The notes beneath the pieces were generated by a model. That model saw only the letters and a list, made by a program, of their open reading frames with translations. It was not told the DNA's origin and made no database searches. Both the position numbers and the translations under genes were made by a program. Below are positions 1-12,383 of a stretch of DNA of 64,000 nt, one piece after another (within the stretch, counting starts at the first letter, position 1; every line of letters starts with the position of its first letter). This DNA is from Adineta steineri (Eukaryota > Rotifera > Eurotatoria > Adinetida > Adinetidae): assembly GCA_905250115.1 (NCBI GenBank), contig CAJNOI010000115.1:62001-126000 (forward strand), given 5' to 3'.

Positions 1-1
1 A

Positions 2-1460
2 TCATCAAACCTAAATGAACCTGATCCAAATGTTTTTCTAATATCATCCGATACAAATTCTCATAATACAATACGAAAAACAAAACATGATGTTAAACGT
101 TTTGTTATGTATATAGATGAACAATTCGGTGAGCAAATGTCTTTACATACAATATCAGCTGACTCATTATGTCGTTATTTAAAACATTATTTTGAAAATA
201 CAAAAAAATTTGATGGTACACAATATGAACCGGATACATTAAGAAGTTTTTTATTAAGTATTGAACGTTATTTAAAAAGTAAAAATTATCAATATAATCT
301 CATGGAATCACCAATATTTCAATCATGTCGACAAGTTATTAATAATAAACGTGAAGAATGGAAAAAATTAGGTGGATTAAATCAATCAAAACAATCATCA
401 TTTAATTTATTAAATACAAAAAAATTAACGATATTTGATCGAACAAAACCAGATAGTTTATTACTTGAAATTTATTTACATATAATAAAATTATGTAAAT
501 TATCTGTAACACAATTACTTTGGGGAGATATTTCATTAATTGATGAACAATATCTTATATGTAATCAACAAAAAATTGAAAATCAATCATTTAAGTATAA
601 AGATAGAAGAAAATTTTGTTTTTTCCCTAAAAAATTCTGTTTCTTTTTTTTCTCCATTAGACTTTATGCAACACCGCATCATTCTTCAACATGTCCAATA
701 CAAGCCTATCGTCTTTATGCAACTCATCGACCACCACAATGCAATACACCTCAATCACCTTTCTTTCTTATACCACGTTCAACAAATGCTCATCATATTT
801 GGTAGAGAGAAAGAAAAAATAAAATCTATCTAAGTTATAATTGTTTTTTTTCTCGTTTATCATAGGTATAAAACAACAGCAGCTGGTAAAAATCTTGAAC
901 CCATACTTCAAAAAGCCATACAACATGCTACTCTTTTTAAACAATCAACATCATCTACAACTACTACTACTACAACTACTCTCAATAATAAATCATCATC
1001 GATTCTCAATGGAAAACGAAATGTATCACCAACTAATTTTTTACCCACAGCAAAACGAATATCATCTTTTAATCAACCACTTAATCTATCTGTTACAACA
1101 ACACTAGAAGAAGATAGTGGAACAGCATCATCATCACCAACAAATTCATTATCAAATGATATGATATCATCATCATCAATAAATGAATCTTCAAGTAAAC
1201 AAATAACAAATTCAATTTGGGATGAAAGTATAACTGATATATTATTAACTGTTTCAAAACAACGTGATACACGTACGGTTAAAATAAATACATTACGAAC
1301 GTATTTAGAAGAAAAATTAGGTTTTGTAGAATTTTTATGTCTTTATCGTGGTTTTAAATCAGAACCAAAATTAACATTTCGTGGGACACCATGGGAACAT
1401 TATCAACGTTTTTTACCTGTTCTTTTCACATTACTTACACTTGACAATACAACAGTTTAA
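2..1460 (+). CDS. DUF3504-domain protein (ZMYM/QRICH1/KIAA1958-like), 5' end outside window
   Basis: The reading frame is open from the first bases, so the gene begins upstream. Three exons are visible: up to 594, 661-801 and 866-1460, with introns of 66 and 64 nt; the first intron is a multiple of three and could be retained. The first part has the helical start of the domain (SLCRYLKHYF, then RSFLLSIERYLKSKNY), and the second part has LYATPHHSSTCPIQAYRLYA followed by SPFFLIP, as in the DUF3504 domain shared by ZMYM2/3/4, QRICH1 and KIAA1958. That domain is known to derive from Crypton tyrosine recombinases. A Ser/Thr-rich linker follows, then a C-terminal block of about 80 residues that I do not recognise. 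A nuclear role is inferred from the family; the exact orthologue is not decided. Confidence 0.7.
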
Positions 1461-2293
1461 TCAATGTCATTTTTCTTTTCTTTTTAAATCGAGAATTTCC
1501 AAGGTCTTTATTTTGTTTGTATATCTTGAATGTATTATAGAGAGAAAAGATATTAAAATTTTGTTTCAATATATATACTATTTTGATTTCATACAATTGC
1601 TTATTATGAATCATCTGGGGAAAAAAGTTTTATCGAACAAAATTTATTTAGTAAGCATTGAGATTTAATTTTTAAATATTTAGTAATATGAATTATAGAA
1701 TATTATTCTTAATTTTCCACCCCATTGGGTAGTTTTGGTTCAGATAAAGATATCATAAAAGAATTAATTGGAACACGTAGCTGTTTAGTGTGAGAGAGTA
1801 GCATTGATACTAATTATATGAGTATTGAAGGAATTTAATGATCTAGAGAATTATGTTAGACACTTCATCAAAAAAAAAAAAGAAATAAACAGTATTTTAC
1901 TCACGTTTCGTTTTTCGAGTGGGCGCCGTCTACCCTCTAGATAAAACAGTAGCAATAACAATTTCGAAACTATGTACAAATCCTCTACTTTTGTCTGCTA
2001 TGAGAATGAGATTGCGTTCGAGACTGAAAACATGTCGTAATCAAGGTAAATTTAAACTTCTGTTAACTTTTATTTCTATCCTATGCATTTAATCACCAAT
2101 GCAAAACTTTCTGTAATATCTAATAATACTTCGGATTCGGAACATTATGTCAAAGTTTCTAAAATATACGATTTAAACATCAATGGTTATTCCAATTTTT
2201 TCCACTAACGAATAGTTAGCTATATTTCTCTTTAATAAAACAAACTGAGATAAAATAAAAATCGACATATAACAGTGTTCAAAGAAAAGATCA
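1461..2293. other. intergenic stretch between convergent genes
   Basis: AT-rich DNA between the end of the DUF3504 gene and the end of the C2CD2-like gene. I see no sustained reading frame, RNA gene or repeat. Confidence 0.5.
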
Positions 2294-5200
2294 TCATTGT
2301 ACAAGTGGTTTTGTCACCGGACGACCACCATTTGCTCGAATAGGTGTATTTTGCACTGATTCTGTTCTAAAATAACAAAAAAAAGAATTTATTTAAAAAA
2401 AAAGTGTATATTAAATTTCTATTGAATTAACCTTGTACAATCATAACTAGTTAAAGAATTAGCTGATGAATTGATTTGTTGTTTTTTTCGTTTTGATGTA
2501 AATCGTTGAAAAAGTGAGTGTTTCTTTCGTGACACTGGTGATGGTGATAATAAATCAGGATGATCAATAATAAAATTATCTGTATCTAATGTGTAGAACA
2601 AAAAAAAATGTCTAGAAATATTTGATTTAAATGTAATATTTACGTATTGGTTTCTTTTTTGACTTTGATCGAAATATATTTTTAAATGATTGTCCTACTG
2701 AATGATGTTGATGATATGCTATTGGACCTGTTGTATTTGAATATAGAAATGGTTCTAGAAATTGTTTTTATGTATGTTATTAGTATATATTAGAAATTAA
2801 TTGTGGAATATTAGTGTGTCATACCTGCTGATGCACTATGTGATATATTGTTAGTTTGTGTAACACTATTAGGTGAAGACATCACACCGTTGTCATTTTG
2901 TTTACCTTTTATAGAATACTTTTTTCGTCGTGGAAATGAAAAATTTCGAATTGAACTTAGAATTGATCGTGTTTTATGAGATTTAATTGCTTGACTAATA
3001 TTATCAGATGGAGTTGGAAATATATCAGCCGTTATTCGATGAGAGTTTAATGTATTGTTCAACGCCTAAATATATATATTTAATGAAAATGAAGTAATTT
3101 AATTCATTACTAGGTCTTCAGAATTATAAATGTTAAATTAAAAACAAAAGTCAAGAAGTACATGACTTTTAGTTCTATTTTTTCCTCCGATGCATGATCA
3201 TGATAAATTCTAGCTATATTTTAATGTCAAGACAAATCATACTTTTAGTTTTTCTATTGTCAATATTTATTCACGAGTTTTGTAGCTGTTTGAGAAAATA
3301 TAACTTAGGTAAATAATTCTTTTCTTCAATGGAACGAGAAATATTGAAGTTTATTCTCTTGGTATTAAAAATATTTCTATCGATCGTACTTCATCAGAAA
3401 TTAAACTTATTGGATCAAAGCAATTTATTGAGATATTTATAAATTATAAATAATTAGAGTTAGAGTCCGAAAAAATTCGTGATAAAATAAATATTTGGTA
3501 ATTTAATCAGACCAACATGAGACTAAATATTTCCTTTGACTTGATTGTTGATTGAATTCTATACTAAATATTTTATTATAACAGACTCTCATGGAAAGAG
3601 AAAAAGAATAGAGTCGTAACTTATCAGACGTTAATGAATTTGCCTTCTTTAACAACACAATCCCTGATTATTACTTAAAAATTCAAAGAAAAAATATTAT
3701 GTTTCTTTTACTTACATTACTTCCATTCGGGTAATCTTTTGGTAGTAGAGATGTATTGTATGATAATATTGATATGTCTTCCAATGGTGATTGCTGAGGA
3801 CTATGTTCATATTTGTTCGTTTCTATTAAATATAATTCATTTCAATTAAACATTCTTTAGAAAAAAAATAAACTTACGAATTAAAGTTTCTTCTTCGGAT
3901 AGAGTTGAAAACTAAAAAACAACGTGAAAATTCTATTTGTTTTTAAAACTATATTTATAGATAAAAAAAGAAAGAATTGATACAGTTTTTTATATAGAAA
4001 AAACGAAGATATCGTTACGAGAGAAAAAATTTGCGTAAATGTCCTCTTGATTTTAAACGATTTTGTAAACGATTTAGAAAATCTGGATTTTGTACATCTA
4101 GTGATGTTCTTGGGGAATTTATTGGTATAGATAAAAATTTTGTATTTTTATTATCGTTTGAAATTGGTTCGTAGCTTGATGATTTTTTTATACGATCTAT
4201 TGTTAATGTTTCAAATGTTTTTAATGAATCATCAGTTGATAGTGAAGAAGTTGGTTGAATAACAAAACCTGTTGATTCTATTGGTACTAATGGCATAGCC
4301 GTAGATCGTATACATTCAATAGATAATCGTTCTATTGTAGATGTTGATAGAAGATTTGGTGGATGTAATGTCATATTTTGTTCCATTCGATCACTATCAA
4401 ATGATAATGATTCATTCAATGTTTGTGATACATCATCTATATTCGAACATGAATTTGATTTAATTGGTTTTAAAATTGGTAAAGGTGGATGATATTGTCT
4501 TTGATTATTATTTCCATGAGGACTATGTTTTCGACGTATATCAGGACTTGTACATAAATCAAGAAATATTCGATTCAGATTAGTTGCACTTCGACTACGA
4601 ACCATTATTAATCAATGATGTTTTTTTTTCTCAGTCTCAAATAACATGTATATATATTTAATGCATCTCATCATCTCTTCTTTCTTCAAAGAAGAAAATG
4701 TAAAAAAAAAAGAGAATAACATATCATATCGTAGGTGTCAAACAGAAGAGTGAAAGAAATAATATTTGAAGACTTACACATATATATATATATTTATAAA
4801 AGAAAGGAAAAAAAACGAGAAATGCAGAATATATGAGCTGTAATCATCAATCTTATTCGCATTACTTTAGGAAATGTAACTTAGAGATTTTTACCTCAAT
4901 ACGAATCATTGACTCGGGATATTGAGGAGTCATTCGTACATCTTGTTTGTAAATTGTACTTGTGACATAGGAAAATGGAATTGATACATCTGCATAAAGG
5001 ATATCATCTAGTAAAAAAAAAGTAATTAATTGAAATGAATCCAAAAAAAAAGCAATTAATAAACTAACTTGTATTAGACGGAAGTTTTTTATTTGGCTTT
5101 TTACGATCGAAAATTTTTAAATGTATTTCATTACTTTTATCATTACAATCAAATATAAAACGTTCATCCCAAAATCTTAAAAAATATAGAATTATAAAAT

Positions 5201-6770
5201 AATTTTGATTTAATAAAATACATACGGATTTAAACCATTTTTTGCAATACTTGTTTGATGAGTTTGTTTAGGATGATTTAATTGAAGCAAACAAAATGGT
5301 TGTTCAACATCTAATCATTCATTTTTTTTTTTGTTAGTTAAATAAATTCTATGTCACTTACCATGTAATTTTACAGCTTTCACAATACGAACAAGTAGTT
5401 TTTTAGGTTCTTGAGGAGGACAGATCTGTTGATTGTTGATCTTTGCTGGTGTTAAAATAGGAATTTCACATGATTCAAGTGGAGTTAATGGAGTAGGCGG
5501 TGGCTAGATTAAAGAAAATTTATTTTTCAAATTGAATTTTTTGTTATATTATTTTAATGAATCAAAATTTTATAAGATCAAATAGATGTTAATATATCCT
5601 TCTGTCTATGTTTTTTCGAAGCAAAACTAATCTTTTAGTTCTATATTGACCTTGTCAGAAAAAGTAATAATAATTTTTCTTTTTAAATCAAAATGTTTTC
5701 TTTTACTTAGTCAAGTCGAGTGGTTACTTAATAAAACTTTTTCTATTTTAAAAAAAGAGAATCTTGAACTGACAGTATGAAATTCATTTTCTGCACTTAC
5801 TGCCACTGGCTCATTAACAATTTTATCTTGTTTATCAGGTAAATGAAAACTAAATTGAACAATAGTTTGACTAATTATTTCTGTCAGTAATTTGATGATG
5901 GATTGTTTTTCATCAGATGATAAAATCTGTTGAAAAGAAAGAAAAAAAGGAATAAATTAATTATTTTTTGTTTAGTTGCATACATTTTTCGAATCAATAA
6001 TATCGACAGAATTTATTTGAATTTGTTTAAATTTAACTTCAATATTATTTATCAAATATATTTGAAGTTCACCAGTTAATTTTGGTATTTCAATAGAATA
6101 ATGATGCTTTTTTATTGGATTTAGAATATTAAATACTAAATTATCAATATTCATTGTTGCATTGATTACCTTTAAACAGAATAAATAGATGTACTGATAC
6201 AAAAGCATGAAAATATTTACAGGCGGTTCATTAGATTTTTGAGAAATATGATAAATTTTCGCATCAGTAAATTGTAATTTTTCTATTTGTAGTTGTTCCT
6301 GAAACGAATAACAATAATGTATGTTTAATCAAGCAAATATTTTTATATGATGTTATGATAAAAAAACATATTTTTGTTACCTTTTTATATAAAAACTTTT
6401 GATTTAATGAATGAAGAAATTCATTAAAGAAAAGTTTTTGAATATAATTAGGAGAATTTAATAAAAAATTCAAAAGAGATGATGATGATGTAGTTAATTG
6501 AAGAAATTTTTTTTTCAATTTTATAAATAAATATTTATGAAATGAATAAATAAATAGAAGAAAATTTAATAAAATATTCGATTCGAATATTATTGATAAA
6601 ATTATAAATATTGTCATAATAGATATAATTATTGTAAAAAATAGAAAATATTCATTAAATTTTTCAAATAAATTATTATAATATAATGTAAGATCAGGAA
6701 GAAATTGATAAATATTATTACGTTGATAATCAATAAATGTATTAATGGAAGTTTGATGATGTAAAGGCAT
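2294..6770 (-). CDS. C2CD2/TMEM24-like ER-plasma membrane lipid-transfer protein
   Basis: Starts at 6770 (MPLHHQTSIN). A long hydrophobic segment (FFTIIISIMTIFIILSIIF) lies near residue 45, consistent with an ER anchor. Exons between 6298 and about 5780 give a beta-rich region of the length of an SMP lipid-binding module, then a Pro-rich linker and a C2 domain (KKLLVRIVKAVKL to MIRIE). The exon ending at 4895 leaves phase 0. The exon at 3878-3911 needs phase 0 and would complete the last C2 strand (MIRIEFSTL). The chain then runs through exons at about 3714-3820, 2825-3065, about 2645-2750, about 2432-2590 and ending at 2294, every junction in phase. The tail carries three similar basic patches (FPRRKKYSIK, IFRSKSKKK, FTSKRKKQQ). 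In TMEM24 a polybasic tail binds plasma-membrane phosphoinositides; a like role here is inference. Alternatively the C2 exon reads on to a stop at 4862. Confidence 0.6.
4015..4605 (-). CDS. Ser-rich 196-residue ORF inside an intron of the C2CD2-like gene
   Basis: A clean ATG-to-stop frame (MVRSRSATNLNRIFLDL to RKFFLS) with normal-looking codon use, lying in the 983-nt gap between two in-phase exons of the C2CD2-like gene and on the same strand. It is low complexity, Ser/Pro/Asn-rich, with a basic C-terminus (NRLKSRGHLRKFF). An in-frame TGA just upstream supports the ATG as a start. The only good donor near its end leaves phase 2, while the next exon downstream needs phase 0, so it does not splice simply into that chain. 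It may be an alternative 5' exon with a link I missed, an alternative terminal exon, or a small separate gene. I do not recognise it. Confidence 0.4.
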   Translation of the reverse strand: MVRSRSATNLNRIFLDLCTSPDIRRKHSPHGNNNQRQYHPPLPILKPIKSNSCSNIDDVSQTLNESLSFDSDRMEQNMTLHPPNLLSTSTIERLSIECIRSTAMPLVPIESTGFVIQPTSSLSTDDSLKTFETLTIDRIKKSSSYEPISNDNKNTKFLSIPINSPRTSLDVQNPDFLNRLQNRLKSRGHLRKFFLS

Positions 6771-7225
6771 TGTTAATATTTAGAGAGTCGTGTTATGTTG
6801 TTACATATCTTATGAATATATGTCGATCCTCGGAAAAAGAAACTCAATAATTATCATCGTTGAATTGTCGTCGTTCGGCATATTTCCCCGTTTTTATACT
6901 TACGCTCGTGTGCATTTCTTCGTTAAGAATGATGAAGAAGACACAAGAAAAAGAAAAGAGCCACGACAAAAAAAATAAGAAAATCTGCATGTATATTATG
7001 TGTTGAGAATGCTTTTCGGAAATAAATAAATGATGTTTGATCTTATAAGATACAAACATAAAAAATCATTTTCGCAAGAAATGACAGGATGTCGTTAACA
7101 ACAAAATAAGAACAGCTTTATATTTATATGAGAAAACACATATTGAGTAAATACACAAACAACTCATCCTTATTATATTGTCGAGCTTATAATACAAATA
7201 TCAAGGTTTACATTCTTAAAACTAA
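6771..7225. other. intergenic stretch between two minus-strand membrane-protein genes
   Basis: About 450 bases that should hold the promoter of the C2CD2-like gene and the 3' end of the gene upstream of it. Short frames on both strands overlap here but none shows family features. Confidence 0.4.
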
Positions 7226-9040
7226 TCAATTGTAATTACTTACATATTTTTTTAATAATTTGCTATTTAATGCTAGCCGACATTTATCTCGGATATTTTC
7301 ATAATTATCATTTTGTACATATTCAAGCCATGAAGATAATTGATTTTTAATTTTTGGATTTATATAATAATAATTCTCAGTAATAGTTGGTGTTGTTTGT
7401 GGTAAAGATATATCATTTGGTTTATTTGATATGATTTCTTGAGTTTTATTTGATTTTTTATTATATTGTCGATATAATAAAATGATTACTGATAAAATAA
7501 TCAAAATGGTATTAATTATGAACACTTTTGAAAAACGATTCGATTCTGTTTGAGAATTTGCACACAACAAATTTGGATAGTAACGATAACATTTAGGTCC
7601 ATTAGATTGTAATATAGATAGATAAACAGGAAAAGGTGTCTGACGACGATAAGTATCAAGGAAATGAATATATTTTTGTTTAGTTGATTGATAATGATCA
7701 ATTATTGATGTGTAATCATAACAATTCAAATCTGTATAAGCTGCATAAATTGAACTCACATCATATTGAGGTAAATGTTGAAGATATTGTAATGATAAAG
7801 AATGCAATTCTTGAAAATCAAGTTTAGTTGGATAGTTAATATTCCAAAGTCCATCAAGCCAATTATTTAATTTTTGATCATATATTAATGATTGTTGTTC
7901 TTCTAGTTCTGATTTAGTAGATGATGTCTTCTTTTTCATTATAGTCTGAAATGTTCCTACGCTCTATAAAGTAATAACAAAAAAACAAGTCATTATTTTA
8001 AATTAAAGAATATTACAATTACCTGCTTAGTTGAGTTTTCGAGGACATTGGAACTGAACTGTTGATTAGAATCAACAAGTTTATTTGCTTGTTGTTTAAA
8101 TAATAATTCTCGTTCTTCATCCGAAGAAATCTATTGTATTATTTTTTTGTATTAAAAAATTAAATATTAAACTTTTCGCTATTTACTTTAAAAGGAAAAT
8201 TAGTATTCAAATTTTCTACATCGACCATATGTCGTCTGTCACGATCAACTAAATTTGAATGTTCATCTTCAACATCAGATTCAAAATTGTTTTCCAAATA
8301 CGATGATTTCTATATACCAAAAAAAAAACAAATAGGAAGATTCTTATACATTTACTAACTTTATTTTGAATTGTATCATTTGTTTTCAATCGATTAAGTT
8401 CTTGACGTTTAATATTTTCATTATTTTTTATCAATATATTAGATTTTTCCGATAAATCTATTTTAGTTTGTTTGCTAATCAATGAATTCTAGAATGAAAA
8501 AAATTTGAAAAAAATATTTTTGTTAATAATTGATTTTTTTACTAAAGGCAATTGTTTTTGTTTTTGTATTGATCCAGCAATCGGAAAGAGAATAAATATA
8601 GATTGTAATAGAAGAAATACGATAAAAATTAATATAAATGAATTCTTTTTCAGTACTTTATAACGTTTTCCGAAATTTGTTTCAAAATTTTTATGTGTCA
8701 ACTTCGCAATTAAATATGAAACAGTTGAAAATAAAAAAAGTAATGGAAATAAAATACCATAACTATTTGTTTTTGGTAATATTAATTCAATAGTTTTTAA
8801 AGGTAACCAAAATATCAGTGAAAATATTTGAAAAATTAAACGTAATAATAATTTAAGTAGAAAATATAATAGAATGGGTATTTGTAGAATAAAATATAGC
8901 AGAATAGTTAATCCAACTGATTGAAGAAAATATTGACGTATTGAATGAATGCGTTGTTTTGTAAAGATTTCTTTTCGTTGAATTAATGATATATAATTTG
9001 TTATTGGATTTAAATATGAATCAGATGTTGGAGATGACAT
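7226..9040 (-). CDS. unrecognised multi-spanning membrane protein
   Basis: Starts at 9040 (MSSPTSDSYLNPI). Exon 1 (9040-8543) ends in phase 0 and joins 8488 across a 54-nt intron; further small exons lie near 8360, 8190-8310 and 8025-8130, and the last exon reaches 7226 or a GTAAGT donor at 7245. The N-terminal third is very hydrophobic with about four membrane-spanning candidates (for example SVGLTILLYFILQIPILLYF and SFILIFIVFLLLQSIFILF). The middle is acidic and polar (SDVEDEHSNLVDRDRRHMVD). One more hydrophobic span (VFIINTILIILSVIILLY) lies near the C-terminus, followed by about 75 polar residues. The aromatic-rich stretch before that last span, with two Cys (CYRYYPNLLCA), could be lumenal. 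I do not recognise the family. Confidence 0.55.
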
Positions 9041-12000
9041 TTAAATTTTAATTCAGTTCTTTATTCCTAAATAAAATAATAGAAAAAAGAAGAAAAAGAA
9101 AAATAATAAGATGTTTCAGATTAAGTTACTCTGAAACGTGATCATACTATTTTTTTACTCATTGTCACGTTTACATATTTTTTTCCGCAAATACTTTAAC
9201 ACGCACAAAGAAAAAAAGTATCTTATTATACAATGAAATATATAATAAAAAAATGATTATAATATATATATTTCTATATGCGTGCCTGTGTAAAACTGAA
9301 CCTCAATATAAAATATCTCAAGAGGATCGTTCTTTCTTTTTTTTTGTCTACACTCCATAACGTTCTATTATTAATGTATATTAGAAGAAAATTTATTCGT
9401 GCATGTATATAATGCAATAACAACTATAAAAAAAAGCTGTAAGAAAGAGAACGAAAAAAAACCGCCGGCTGATGCAACCGTCTTTCCTTGGTCTCTTCAA
9501 AACTACGAATAAGAAAGAAAAAAACTATTCTACTATGTTATGAAGCTTTTCTTTCCTTATAATTTGCACGTTTTGTATTCAATAGTAAATAAAATAAAAT
9601 AGCTTCATAGATTGTTAGCTCTGTTTAATCAATCATGATTAGACGGAGAGAAACATTTGATTTAATTTGTCAAAAATATCGTCATCTTTAATTACAGAAT
9701 TTTGATAAATATTAACTGATAAGATGTATCGCGATAAAATTTCAAGCTATTGAATAATATTTCGTCTCGTAAATGTATTGAATCAATATAATAGAAATAT
9801 TTGTAGTCTCGAAGAATAAAAAAAAAATTCTTTATTATATATGTCATATCGACAGAGTTATTTTGATTATTTTAAAAGACTATGCTGAATTGATTAATAA
9901 TTCTATTAGATGACAATAAGAATGAATCGACTAATTCTATTTGTCACTATCATTTTTATATATATTTGAACCTAAACTTTCGAATACAAAGTTTACAATT
10001 GATAATAGATATATATCTATTCAATGGAATTTTTTAGTAATAGAAAGAAGGAAACTTAATAGTATCAACTGATTGGATATATCCTGAAACATCTCATCAA
10101 CAGAACTACATACAAAAAGAAAATAGATCTTAATGTTTCTTTTTCTTATTTTGTGATAGGACAGCCGTGTACATATGATTCATGTCTGTAGACACAGAGT
10201 ATTTATGTCAAAGTTAATATTGATGTATATACGCAACTGAAATATATAACACGTCAATGCGAATAAAAAGTTTAATAACTACTGTAGTTCTCAAGTTTTT
10301 TTTATCAACGCAAATAAGAATTTTTTCTAATAAAAAACAGTAAAAAAAGATGTTCGTATTTTATTTTAATGAAAAAAAAAGGAATAAATTCAATTCATTT
10401 AAGTAATACACTTATTTCGTTCGTATTGTTTAAACATGAAGCACCAATTTCATCTAACTCTTGATGAATGATTAAGAATAGTAATATTTTCAGTAGGTTT
10501 CATTTTGTTTTCATTCAGTAGTTTTCAAATTTTTTTTGACAAGCATGAAATTGTACCGTTAATGGTTCGTTTATGTCGTATAAATCAACATGGGATATTT
10601 GTTTTTCTGTTTTCACCTATAAATTTTCAATAGTAAATATGAAATTATGATATTCATAAATACGGCTATAATATAACAACCTATATAATTAGCAGCAATT
10701 ATTTTCTATTGTATTTCTTTTCAATTCAGTTTGTGTTTGATAATTTTGATAGTTACTTGTAGTTTCCTTTATATAAATCATTTTTTCTTTGATTTTATTA
10801 TTGGTATAAATTCAATTTTAAAATTTTCGAATGTTATTTAGATTATAAAATATATCCATTAGTATCTTGAGTTGAACTTTATTATATTTTTCTACAAAAA
10901 TATGCGTAAGTACATCTAATAATTATCTCGTCAATCTGCTTCTAATATATCTTCAGCTAATTTTGCTTTCCCGATCGAATATTTCTAACATATGTGCTTC
11001 TTGTAATCTACTTTCTGCTTCACCATAAGAACAATAATTGAATTATCTAATTCAGTTTCTTGTCCATCATGTATATTCTAATAAAAATCTGGTTCTCAAA
11101 GATAATTGACTATTAATGTCGAAACATGTATACATATATCAGTACTTAAGACTGCATGATGAATAGCAAAACTTGCGGCTATTGCTGTTTTTCAACGATT
11201 TTTATTTGTCTAAAATTACTTCTATGAGTAATCATGTATAAATATACAATATTTTAATTTACTATAGTAAAACTATTAATAAAGTACGACAAACTATAAT
11301 AATATGTGTATATAGATTATTTAAAAACAATTTTATATTATCGTGTATATGTACGCGTGACCATGATAATTAACCAATAAGGACTACTGTGGTTTTTAAT
11401 TTGTTCGTCTTTATTATCGAACCGAAAATAAGAGTAAAATATAACTACGACTAATAGCGACCTCGAATGTAACTAATTAATAGTCTAAAGATAGATGATT
11501 TGTTTTTTCGTCTGAGGATGATAGTATGTAGAAAAATATACTCTTTTAATATCAAATGTTTTTTTTTAGTAACGATCGACTAATAACAACAAATCGATTA
11601 TTAATTTGTATATATGTCCATTAGTCCCATTTCTCATTTGGTTTTTACTTGACTATATGTTTACATCATTAATAATTGTCAAGGAAATCATTAAATAATG
11701 CTGTTTATTTATATGTTCTTCTCAGATGTCACATAGTACAGAGACATAGATAGGACGATTATCGACATACAACTAAATTGCAAGAGTATATACAATTAGA
11801 CCTATATGTTCATTCCATATCAATATATCATTTGTTAAAAAAACTAATATTTCAATCGTGCTAGCACAAAACGATGATATATGTCTGTTTAAAGGAAATC
11901 TACTACATTTGAATATTTTAATTTTACATGCATTATGTAGAATCAAAAAATAAATTTATTGTTGCTTAAATAATCAATATCATACGCATATGTTTAGTTT

Positions 12001-12383
12001 ATATGGAATCTATCAACCGAATAATAGCCTCCAATGACCTATAATAAATTCAAATAACGAATCACATATCATATTAGATGACCTATTGTACTAAACAGTT
12101 AGTTTTCGTAATGTACGAACTCCGACGTTTCAATTATCCATAATAGATATCTTGAGATTGAATCATAAATAATTAAAAAAAAAAGAATTAACTGTTAAAC
12201 GGATATGACACATATATATTGTTTATATATATTTTTTTTCTTCTCACTAACTTGATACACAGATAACTTTGTGTTTCATCAATACAAAAAAAAATAGCTT
12301 AAACAACGCATTTAGATTAGCAAACTTTTATCACAAGAAAAAAAAAAGAATAAATTTTAAAAATTTTTTTCCCTTTAAAACCA
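9041..12383. other. large AT-rich intergenic region
   Basis: 3.3 kb without an intact gene. It contains poly-A/T runs and, between about 10380 and 11230, a decayed coding-like tract on the minus strand that is listed separately. Nothing else is recognisable. Confidence 0.5.
10380..11230 (-). pseudogene. decayed coding-like tract, family unknown
   Basis: On the minus strand, stretches of normal-looking codons recur between stops and frame changes: around 11190-11100 one reads KTAIAASFAIHHAVLSTDIC, around 11000-10920 KAKLAEDILEAD, and around 10500 PTENITILNHSSRV. Many stops break the frames, so no protein is made from it as it stands. The density of gene-like peptides on one strand is higher than in the surrounding intergenic DNA. 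It may be the relic of an old gene copy; chance is not excluded. Confidence 0.25.
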
